Assembly (NCBI GenBank): GCA_946479395.1
Contig: CAMLFV010000126.1
Location: forward strand, 1 to 7,814
Length of the DNA stretch: 7,814 nucleotides
Direction of reading: 5' to 3'
DNA from: an uncultured Flavobacterium sp.
GTDB lineage: Bacteria; Bacteroidota; Bacteroidia; Flavobacteriales; Flavobacteriaceae
The position numbers and the translations under genes were made by a program. This document shows, one piece after another, positions 1 through 5,336 of the stretch; within the stretch, counting starts at the first letter, position 1; each line of letters begins with the position of its first letter. Below the pieces are notes generated by a model. The model worked only from the letters and a program-made list of their open reading frames with translations. It was not told the origin of the DNA and searched no databases.

Positions 1-846
1 GAACTAGAAATTTTGCACCAAACAGCTGATAAACAACAAAAAATAAACGATTTGGAAGAAGAGAAAAAGGCGAATGAATTATTAAGTAAAAACAAAAATC
101 TGCGAATTACCATTTTGGTGATTGCTCTTATCCTAAGCTTGGTGATTGCTTTTTTAATTTTCATCAATTACAAGAAACAACAAAAGTTAAATAAGCAAAT
201 CAGTGTGAGTCATGAGCAGGATTTACTTCATATAGAAAATCAACGTAAATACGAAGCAACACAAGCGATATTACAAGGTGAAGAGCAAGAACGTCAACGA
301 ATTGCACAAGATCTACACGACAGCATGGGCGGTATGTTGGCAAACATACGCATGACTATTTCGGCTAATGATTCTTTTAGCAAAGAAAATATAATTGAAA
401 AATTAGATAAATCTATTGCCGAAATGCGACGAATATCCAGAAACCTGATGCCTGAAACACTAAAAAATCTTGGCCTAGAAACGGCTCTTAAAGAATTGTG
501 CGAAGCTATGAAACAAAAACATTTTAACATTCAGTTCGAAGCCTTTAATTTATCAGAAAATATTTCGTTTAAAACACAAATGGCGTTGTATCGTATCACA
601 CAAGAAAGTATAAGCAATATAACCAAATACGCTCAGGCAAGCAATGTAATTGTACAAATTAGTCAAAATAACAACATACTGAATTTAACCATTGAAGATG
701 ATGGAATTGGCTTTGATAAATCTGAAATTGTATATGGACTAGGCTTAAAAAATATAAAAAACAGAGTAGAGTTAATTAACGGAACGGTGGAGATTGCTTC
801 GAATAAAGGAGAGGGAACTACCATAAATGTAGAATGCTATGTATGA
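1..846 (+). CDS. Sensor histidine kinase, HisKA_3/NarL-DegS type (5' end outside window)
   Basis: This is the C-terminal part of a membrane-anchored two-component kinase that autophosphorylates on histidine and passes the phosphate to the regulator encoded just downstream. The frame is open from base 1; the in-frame TTG at 13 lies inside a charged helix and is unlikely to be the real start, so the gene is cut by the window edge. Counting from the codon at base 1: a Lys/Glu-rich probable coiled coil (about 8-34), one hydrophobic TM segment (about 36-57), and a HisKA_3 dimerisation domain with ERQRIAQDLHDS and phospho-accepting His106. An HATPase_c domain follows, with N-box Asn206, G1 DDGIGFD (233-239), G2 GLGLKNI (246-252) and GEGT (270-273). 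All catalytic motifs look intact. In Bacteroidota such kinases often carry N-terminal periplasmic TPR repeats; that part would lie outside the window, so its presence is inference. The signal is unknown. Confidence 0.93.
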   Translation, partial: ELEILHQTADKQQKINDLEEEKKANELLSKNKNLRITILVIALILSLVIAFLIFINYKKQQKLNKQISVSHEQDLLHIENQRKYEATQAILQGEEQERQRIAQDLHDSMGGMLANIRMTISANDSFSKENIIEKLDKSIAEMRRISRNLMPETLKNLGLETALKELCEAMKQKHFNIQFEAFNLSENISFKTQMALYRITQESISNITKYAQASNVIVQISQNNNILNLTIEDDGIGFDKSEIVYGLGLKNIKNRVELINGTVEIASNKGEGTTINVECYV

Positions 847-1471
847 TAAAAATAAAATAAATCTCGCCATAGTTGATGATCATCCGATGATTTTAGAAGG
901 ATTGAAATCGCTTTTGGAAAAAAATGCGAAATTTCATGTTTTTTCCTTTACCAAAGGAACAACTGTTATAGATTTTATTCAGCAAAATAAAATAGATGTC
1001 GTTTTATTAGACATTGTATTAAACGATGGGAACGGATTAGACTTTTGCAAAATTATTAAACAAAAATCACCAAAATCTATCGTAATTGCACTAAGCAATC
1101 AAGCCGAACGAAGCATTATTTTTCGCTTTTTAGAAAATGGCGGAAACGGCTACATCTTGAAAAATGCCGACGCGCAGGAAATAATTCAATGTATAGCAAA
1201 AGCAATGAACGGCGATTTGGCTTTAAGCAAAGAAATACAAGAAATTATGTTACGCACCAAAGTTACAAATTTCGAACTTCCTAGACTCACCAAAAGAGAA
1301 AAACAGATTCTTCAAGCAATTGCCAAAGGAAGTACATCCGCTGAAATAGCCGAACAATTATTTATTTCGGTGATAACAGTAGAAACCCACCGCAGAAATT
1401 TATTGCAAAAGTTTAAAGCTAAAAATATGATAGAATTGGTTAAAATAGCCACCGAAAATCGGTTGATTTAA
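839..1471 (+). CDS. Response regulator, receiver plus LuxR-type HTH (NarL/FixJ family)
   Basis: A 210-residue DNA-binding response regulator, full length for the family. The receiver domain (about 7-125) has acidic pair Asp13-Asp14, phospho-acceptor Asp58 in VVLLDIV, Ser86 at the usual Thr/Ser switch position and conserved Lys108 in GYILK. A linker leads to a LuxR/GerE helix-turn-helix (about 148-208) with the typical LTKREKQILQAIAKG start and recognition-helix region ISVITVETHRRNLL. The ATG at 839 overlaps the kinase stop by 8 bp (ATGTATGA), so translation is probably coupled and the two proteins form a cognate pair. Phosphorylation would promote dimerisation and DNA binding at unknown targets. 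A strong hairpin about 95 bp downstream ends the unit. The family call is secure; the regulon cannot be read from the sequence. Confidence 0.95.
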   Translation: MYDKNKINLAIVDDHPMILEGLKSLLEKNAKFHVFSFTKGTTVIDFIQQNKIDVVLLDIVLNDGNGLDFCKIIKQKSPKSIVIALSNQAERSIIFRFLENGGNGYILKNADAQEIIQCIAKAMNGDLALSKEIQEIMLRTKVTNFELPRLTKREKQILQAIAKGSTSAEIAEQLFISVITVETHRRNLLQKFKAKNMIELVKIATENRLI

Positions 1472-1501
1472 ATTAATCCTAGTCGTAATCTTTTATATAC
1501 A

Positions 1502-1535
1502 AAAATGAAATGTGCACAATTTTAAAATGAAATGT
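1502..1535. repeat. Two 12-bp direct repeats 22 bp apart
   Basis: AAAATGAAATGT occurs exactly at 1502-1513 and again at 1524-1535, a period of 22 bp or about two helical turns. The 8-bp palindrome TGTGCACA (1511-1518) overlaps the end of the first copy. It lies in the noncoding stretch between the response regulator stop and its terminator. The spacing resembles a pair of protein-binding half-sites on one DNA face, but no promoter was recognised beside it, and short AT-rich repeats arise easily by chance. Confidence 0.4.
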
Positions 1536-1564
1536 ATTTTATTTTGACAAATAGAACCAAATAT

Positions 1565-1597
1565 AAAAGCTGTTTAAAAATCATTTAAACGGCTTTT
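1565..1597 (+). terminator. Intrinsic terminator after the two-component operon, possibly bidirectional
   Basis: AAAAGCTGTTTAAA (1565-1578) pairs with TTTAAACGGCTTTT (1584-1597) in a 14-bp stem with a single T-G wobble and a 5-base loop. The right arm ends in TTTT followed by CTTC, and the left arm supplies a T-run on the opposite strand, so it could stop transcription in both directions. It is the first strong hairpin after the response regulator stop, 93 bp away. Confidence 0.75.
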
Positions 1598-1931
1598 CTT
1601 CATTTATTATCTCTTTGTTGCTTTAGAAATTTTTGATCTAAATGCACTAGAACTTTCCCACGAAGGGAAAAATCAGATACAGAAAGGAATTATATTCAGT
1701 ATAGGAAATGCTCTAAAACAAGATTGCGAAGTTGCTTACGAACCAACAAAAACTATTCTCGATGCTGGAATATATTCTTTTGATTTATTTCATGAGCCTT
1801 ATATTGCTGTTGATGACGTCAATAACAATAAACAAACAATTGAAAGCAGCGCTAACAATAAGATTATTTTAAAACTTAAAAAACTAAAGTTTGAAGGAAT
1901 CAATTTAAAAACAAGAAAATGGAAACCTTAG
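1578..1931 (+). pseudogene. Remnant or 5'-truncated gene, product unknown (open frame without a start)
   Basis: This frame runs 117 codons from just after a stop at 1575 to TAG at 1929-1931, with no ATG, GTG or TTG anywhere in it. In DNA this AT-rich, so long a stop-free run is unlikely by chance. From about 1623 the translation looks like real protein: it starts LEIFDLNALELSHEGKNQ, includes the stretch ILDAGIYSFDLFHEPYIAVDD, and ends in a Lys-rich tail. The open frame begins inside the terminator stem, so no room is left for a normal start region. The simplest reading is the 3' end of a gene whose front was lost by deletion or recombination near 1598-1623; an ATT or ATA start is the alternative. 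Its stop overlaps the next gene's ATG by 13 bp, as in an operon pair. I recognise no domain, TM segment or signal peptide. Confidence 0.5.
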
Positions 1932-2134
1932 TATTTAAAGAACACGATTTTAAAGAAACCTTTACAGGTTTTGTATTTAGAATGAAATGCGAGAATGCAC
2001 AGCATCAGAAGTTCAGAATTGAAGCATTACAATCCCATGTTATATTCGAAGAAATCAACGTGGTTACCAAAGCTAAAGATGATACCTTTGAAATTCACAG
2101 ACAACCTTTTGATGGTAGGGTAATCTTCATCTAA
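1919..2134 (+). CDS. Small hypothetical protein, 71 aa
   Basis: A 71-residue ORF starting at ATG 1919, inside the last codons of the headless frame before it, and ending at TAA. The frame is open back to 1895, so fusion to the upstream frame would need a -1 shift. The sequence alternates hydrophobic and charged residues (LVFKEHDF, GFVFRMKC, HVIFEEINVV, GRVIFI), which suggests a small mostly beta fold. There is no signal peptide, TM segment or recognisable catalytic motif. A terminator-like hairpin follows 19 bp later. If the upstream frame is a dead remnant, this gene may have lost its promoter and be decaying too. I do not recognise the family; it could also be the C-terminal part of one longer protein split by a frameshift. 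Confidence 0.5.
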   Translation: METLVFKEHDFKETFTGFVFRMKCENAQHQKFRIEALQSHVIFEEINVVTKAKDDTFEIHRQPFDGRVIFI

Positions 2135-2153
2135 AACTTGTTGCTTACTGTTG

Positions 2154-2194
2154 AAAAAATCAATAGTCTTAGTCAATTTACAGTTTGATTTTTT
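2154..2194 (+). terminator. Possible intrinsic terminator
   Basis: AAAAAATCAA (2154-2163) pairs with TTGATTTTTT (2185-2194) over 10 bp, followed by two more T and then ACC. The stem is almost all A-T and the loop is 21 bases, so folding is weak. Its placement 19 bp after the 71-codon gene and its U-rich tail favour a terminator, and the A-rich left arm would give a T-run on the other strand for the facing flippase gene. Confidence 0.4.
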
Positions 2195-2302
2195 TTACCT
2201 ATCCAACCAATTCAAAAAAAATTAATACCTTTATCTTGTGGTCGTTCTCATTCTACATTTCCCTGTTTTTGAAATATACAATGCCGCATCAACCCCGCGG
2301 TT

Positions 2303-2329
2303 AAAGCATGGCAAAGCATGGTAAAGCCT
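2303..2329. repeat. Short tandem repeat, 10-bp unit
   Basis: AAAGCATGGC (2303-2312) is followed directly by AAAGCATGGT (2313-2322) and a partial third unit AAAGCCT (2323-2329). Just upstream, AACC-CCGC-GGTT (2291-2302) can form a small 4-bp hairpin around a CCGCGG core. The block stands out from its AT-rich surroundings. The function is unknown. Confidence 0.5.
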
Positions 2330-2366
2330 TGATAAATAAATAGTTTAGCCTAAACAAAGAAACTTC

Positions 2367-3836
2367 TTACTTTCGTAAAACCAATTTCAGCAATTTCTCC
2401 ACGTTATTATTAAATTCTTGTACCCAGCCGGTTTTGTAGATTAACAACATAAAGCTGCCTACGAAGAAACTGCAACGAACGATAAAATCGAACATTCCAA
2501 AAACGTTTAAAGGCAAAACAAAAGCAATTGCCAGCAAAACCAGACTGCTTGCTATGGTTTTTATGTAATTGGTGTTTATAGGTAGTATATTAAACTTGCG
2601 GTATATGAACCACAGTTTGGTAAGGTTAAAAACCATCATGGCAAAAAACGATGCCCATGCAACGCCGATGATTCCGAAATTAGTCTGCGTTAAAACGTAA
2701 TAGTTTAAGCCAACATTTAAAACGGCAAGTACTACTATCGCGATTAGATTAAAGCGGTAAAATTTTGAGTAGGCAATAATTTCGGTATTAAAACCGGTTA
2801 CCATGTTTAGCACTACATTTCCACCTAAAATATACAACACAGGTAAAACAGGGAATAATTTATCGGCAGTTGGCAGAATTTCAAAAAAATCTTTCATTCC
2901 TAAAAGTACGCAGCCGTAAAGTAGTATTCCTATAAAAAACAGGTTTTTGGCAACTTCGGCATACTTTATTTTTAAAACCGACAAATCGTTTTTCTTTAAA
3001 GATTCGGATATTAACGGACTGTACAATGCAAATACGCCGGCAGCAGGAATCATTAAGGCGTTTGCCAAATTTACCCCAATATTAAAATCTCCGTTGGCTG
3101 TATTTGATAAGAATTCCGGTATCATAACCGAATCTATCCTAAAGGCAAAAAAAGATCCTAAACTTGCCGAAAAAGCATACAAACTGTATTGATAATACTG
3201 CTTTTTAGGTATCTCTTGAAATAAATCTTTATAGTTTAAGGTATATACCGGTTTAAAATACTTAAAAAGGTAAAAACCAATCGCAATCAGCATAACAGCA
3301 AATGAAACGGTATAAAAAACCAATCCTTGTGATTCTGTAAAACCGTAATATAAGATCAATACAAAAGATAAGGGTAACGTAATTTTAGGAATAATTTTTT
3401 CGTAAAACGTAGGAATGGAAAGCTTTTGCAAGCTGGTTGCCTGTCGCTTAAAAAGATCAACATACGCCAGGCAAATCGCAATAAGAAAACCATAAATGAA
3501 ATACTGTTTGTTTTCCAGCCCATCAAACCAATAAACAACGCTTACACCAATGCTACAGAAAAAAATCATCCAGACAATAGAAATCATACTGTACGAAAAC
3601 AATTTCCTTTGTAATAAATCGTTCAGTTTCGGTTGAAAATTCAATAAAGCGGTTGAGGCTCCCAAAACCATAATTGGGTACAAGATCTGTGCAAAACCAT
3701 CGATAAAACGAATAATTCCCAGTAAATCTTTATCGTACGGATAAATAAACAGCGTGGACACCGTGCCAATGAGCACGCCGAAATAATTGATCAGCGTAAA
3801 CCACAAAGCCTGTTTGCTAGAAAACTTGGTATCCAT
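2367..3836 (-). CDS. Oligosaccharide/polysaccharide flippase, Wzx/MATE-like (MOP superfamily)
   Basis: An integral membrane protein of 489 residues with about 12-14 hydrophobic segments along its whole length, the size and pattern of Wzx-type flippases that move lipid-linked oligosaccharides across the inner membrane. Typical landmarks are an N-terminal amphipathic stretch before TM1 (SSKQALWFTLINYFGVLIG), charged residues within membrane segments (FRIDSVMIPEFL) and a C-terminal polysaccharide-synthesis half with GIIGVAWASFFAMM. I chose the ATG at 3834-3836. The frame can be extended to a TTG at 3894-3896, but the extra 20 residues are Lys/Ile/Cys-rich and lack family character, and a -7 box lies inside that extension. 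The gene diverges from the methyltransferase gene and belongs by context to a surface-glycan cluster. The substrate cannot be inferred. A wider lipid flippase role in the MOP superfamily is the alternative. Confidence 0.88.
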   Translation of the reverse strand: MDTKFSSKQALWFTLINYFGVLIGTVSTLFIYPYDKDLLGIIRFIDGFAQILYPIMVLGASTALLNFQPKLNDLLQRKLFSYSMISIVWMIFFCSIGVSVVYWFDGLENKQYFIYGFLIAICLAYVDLFKRQATSLQKLSIPTFYEKIIPKITLPLSFVLILYYGFTESQGLVFYTVSFAVMLIAIGFYLFKYFKPVYTLNYKDLFQEIPKKQYYQYSLYAFSASLGSFFAFRIDSVMIPEFLSNTANGDFNIGVNLANALMIPAAGVFALYSPLISESLKKNDLSVLKIKYAEVAKNLFFIGILLYGCVLLGMKDFFEILPTADKLFPVLPVLYILGGNVVLNMVTGFNTEIIAYSKFYRFNLIAIVVLAVLNVGLNYYVLTQTNFGIIGVAWASFFAMMVFNLTKLWFIYRKFNILPINTNYIKTIASSLVLLAIAFVLPLNVFGMFDFIVRCSFFVGSFMLLIYKTGWVQEFNNNVEKLLKLVLRK

Positions 3837-3849
3837 TTTACATTTTTTA

Positions 3850-3857
3850 CAAATATA
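3850..3857 (-). promoter_or_regulatory. Flavobacterial -7 promoter element for the flippase gene
   Basis: Read on the minus strand this is TATATTTG, an exact match to the Bacteroidota -7 consensus TAnnTTTG. It sits 13 bases before the ATG at 3836, which gives a leader of only a few bases and argues against the upstream TTG start. No clear TTG -33 box lies about 19-21 bases further upstream, so confidence is moderate. Confidence 0.5.
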
Positions 3858-3861
3858 ATCG

Positions 3862-3892
3862 TTAATCTTTAAATTGATTTTAATTACTTTTA
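3862..3892 (+). promoter_or_regulatory. Possible weak promoter for the methyltransferase-glycosyltransferase pair
   Basis: TACTTTTA (3885-3892) matches TAnnTTTG except for the last base, and TTA at 3862-3864 lies 20 bases upstream where a TTG -33 box would be expected. The element ends 19 bases before the ATG at 3912. Both halves are off consensus. Its support is mainly position: the region must drive the rightward genes because only 75 bp separate the divergent starts. Confidence 0.3.
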
Positions 3893-3911
3893 CCAATCAC
3901 AATTTTCTATT

Positions 3912-4433
3912 ATGTACGAAAAAACCTATCCGAAACAACGTTTTAAAATTACCATGGATTTTTTGCTGGAACACATTTCTAAAGATGCAAAAATTTTAGA
4001 TTTGGGTGTTGAAAATCCGTTGTCTGCATTGATGAAGGAAGAAGGTTTTAATGTGCAAAATACTACCGGAGAAGATTTAGACGAAAATCAGGAAGCGTTG
4101 AAACAAACAGATTATGATGTATTGACGGCTTTTGAAATTTTTGAACATCTGTTGAATCCGTACACCGTTTTAAAAAACTGTAAGGCACAGAAAATTGTAA
4201 TTTCGGTTCCGTTGCGTTTATGGTTTTCGTCGGCTTACCGCAGTAAAACAGATGTTTGGGACAGGCACTATCACGAGTTTGAAGACTGGCAGTTGGATTG
4301 GCTGCTGGAAAAATGCGGTTATAAAATTACGGCTCGAAAAAAATGGGCGCATGCCGTGAATAAAATCGGGATTAGACCATTTTTGCGAAAGTTCACTCCG
4401 CGTTATTATATGATTTTGGCAGAAAAAATATAG
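3912..4433 (+). CDS. Class I SAM-dependent methyltransferase-like protein (Methyltransf_11/23-like)
   Basis: A 173-residue cytosolic protein with a reduced Rossmann-type methyltransferase fold. The visible landmarks are KILDLGVENP (27-36) at the position of SAM motif I, GEDLDE (53-58) where motif II acidic residues fall, and DVLTAFEIFEHLLNP (69-83), a very typical motif of UbiE/Methyltransf_11 relatives, followed by KIVISVP (94-100). WDRHYHEF (116-123) fits the late segment seen in glycan-cluster methyltransferases. Motif I is degenerate, with a single glycine instead of GxGxG, and the protein is short for the family, so SAM binding is not assured. It is followed after one base by the glycosyltransferase gene, almost certainly as one transcript. 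The likely role is methylation of a sugar or an accessory step in glycan assembly; a non-enzymatic paralogue is possible. Confidence 0.75.
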   Translation: MYEKTYPKQRFKITMDFLLEHISKDAKILDLGVENPLSALMKEEGFNVQNTTGEDLDENQEALKQTDYDVLTAFEIFEHLLNPYTVLKNCKAQKIVISVPLRLWFSSAYRSKTDVWDRHYHEFEDWQLDWLLEKCGYKITARKKWAHAVNKIGIRPFLRKFTPRYYMILAEKI

Positions 4434-4434
4434 C

Positions 4435-5283
4435 ATGAAGGTTTATTGCGTCATTCCCACTTATAACGAAGAAGCTTTTATAGGGCAAACATTAAATTCG
4501 TTGGTGCAGCAAACTGTTGTGCCCGATAAAATTGTGGTTGTAAATGATAATTCTACCGATAGAACTGCTGATATTATTGCCGATTTTGAACATAAATACC
4601 CAAATATTTTTCAGGTTTTTAATGAATCTGAAAAAAAGCATTTGCCTGGGAGCAAAGTAATTCGAGCATTTAACAAAGGTTTTGAAACGTTAGACGATTC
4701 GTTTGATATTATTGTAAAGTTAGATGCCGATTTGATTCTTCCTAACAATTATTTTGAACGAATTATTGAAACATTCAGCACAAACAACCGAATTGGAATG
4801 GTTGGCGGTTTTGCGTATATCGAAAAAAACAACGAATGGATTTTAGAAAGTTTAACCGACAAAGACCATATTCGCGGTGCTTTTAAGGCATACCGAAAAG
4901 AGTGTTTTATCGAAATTGGAGGTTTAAAACCTGCCATGGGTTGGGACACGGTTGACGAATTGTTGTGCCGTTTTTACAATTGGCAAATTATTACTTTGCC
5001 CGATTTAAAAGTTAAGCATTTAAAACCAACCGGTGCAACGTATGATCAATCAGCTCGATACAAACAAGGCGAAGCTTTTTACAGGTTAGGTTACGGTTTT
5101 TGGATCACCGCCATTGCCAGCTTAAAATTAGCGCTGCGCAAACAAAAACCTTTGTTGTTTATTGATTATTTAAAAGGATTTTTTAAAGCTAAAAACAATA
5201 GAACTCCGTTATTGGTAACTGCCCAACAAGCAAAATTCATTAGAACATATCGTTGGAAAAAAATGAAAGAGAAGTTGTTTTAA
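4435..5283 (+). CDS. Family 2 glycosyltransferase (GT-A fold)
   Basis: A 282-residue soluble GT2 enzyme expected to transfer a sugar from a nucleotide-sugar donor to a lipid-linked glycan at the cytosolic membrane face. The N-terminal half is the classic domain: VIPTYNEEAFIGQTLNSL (6-23), IVVVNDNSTDRT (33-44) with the uridine-binding Asp, and KLDADLILP (95-103) with the metal-binding DAD triad (97-99). GWDTVDELLCRFYNW (169-183) occupies the acceptor and catalytic-base region, with acidic candidates Asp171, Asp174 and Glu175. No TM segment is evident. The ATG lies one base after the methyltransferase stop, so the two are translationally coupled. The gene converges on the GtrII-like gene, with 53 bp between their stops. 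Donor and linkage cannot be predicted. Confidence 0.92.
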   Translation: MKVYCVIPTYNEEAFIGQTLNSLVQQTVVPDKIVVVNDNSTDRTADIIADFEHKYPNIFQVFNESEKKHLPGSKVIRAFNKGFETLDDSFDIIVKLDADLILPNNYFERIIETFSTNNRIGMVGGFAYIEKNNEWILESLTDKDHIRGAFKAYRKECFIEIGGLKPAMGWDTVDELLCRFYNWQIITLPDLKVKHLKPTGATYDQSARYKQGEAFYRLGYGFWITAIASLKLALRKQKPLLFIDYLKGFFKAKNNRTPLLVTAQQAKFIRTYRWKKMKEKLF

Positions 5284-5293
5284 TTTAAAAACC

Positions 5294-5323
5294 AAATGGT
5301 ATTTCCTTTTACATCTACCATTT
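5294..5323 (-). terminator. Possible terminator between convergent genes
   Basis: AAATGGTA (5294-5301) pairs perfectly with TACCATTT (5316-5323), an 8-bp stem with a 14-base loop. On the minus strand the stem is followed by GG and then TTTTT, which suits termination of the GtrII-like gene ending at 5337. On the plus strand only one T follows. The large loop makes it a modest candidate. Confidence 0.4.
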
Positions 5324-5336
5324 TCATGTAATGATC

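Larger units (their letters stand above)
2135..2366. other. Noncoding spacer between convergent genes
   Basis: These 232 bases lie between the stop of the 71-codon gene and the stop of the flippase gene, which face each other. I see no coding frame. The spacer holds a terminator-like hairpin (2154-2194), an approximate flavobacterial -7 box TACCTTTA (2226-2233, last base off consensus), and a visibly GC-richer block near 2281-2330 with short tandem repeats. It shows no tRNA, no recognised ncRNA and no attachment site. Confidence 0.6.

Noticed and set aside
294..530. Minus-strand open frame inside the histidine kinase gene
   Set aside because: It lies entirely antisense to a conserved HisKA_3/HATPase_c coding sequence and its translation resembles no protein family; the same holds for open frames antisense to the flippase, GT2 and gtr genes.
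1558..1565. Perfect minus-strand -7 box (TATATTTG) beside the terminator stem
   Set aside because: It has no -33 TTG at the right distance and points into the antisense of the response regulator, with no gene to drive; it is probably chance in AT-rich DNA.
1895..1931. Programmed -1 frameshift joining the headless frame to the 71-codon ORF
   Set aside because: The overlap has A-rich runs but no clear X XXY YYZ slippery heptamer with a downstream structure, and the second frame has its own ATG, so ordinary overlapping genes explain it more simply.
2343..2355. GTTTAG-C-CTAAAC inverted repeat just past the flippase stop as a terminator
   Set aside because: The usable stem is only 5 bp with a 3-base loop and there is no clean T-run after it on the minus strand (TATTTATTTATC), so it is too weak to call.
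3837..3896. N-terminal extension of the flippase from a TTG start
   Set aside because: The 20 added residues show no family character, the start is non-ATG, and a -7 promoter box lies within the extension.
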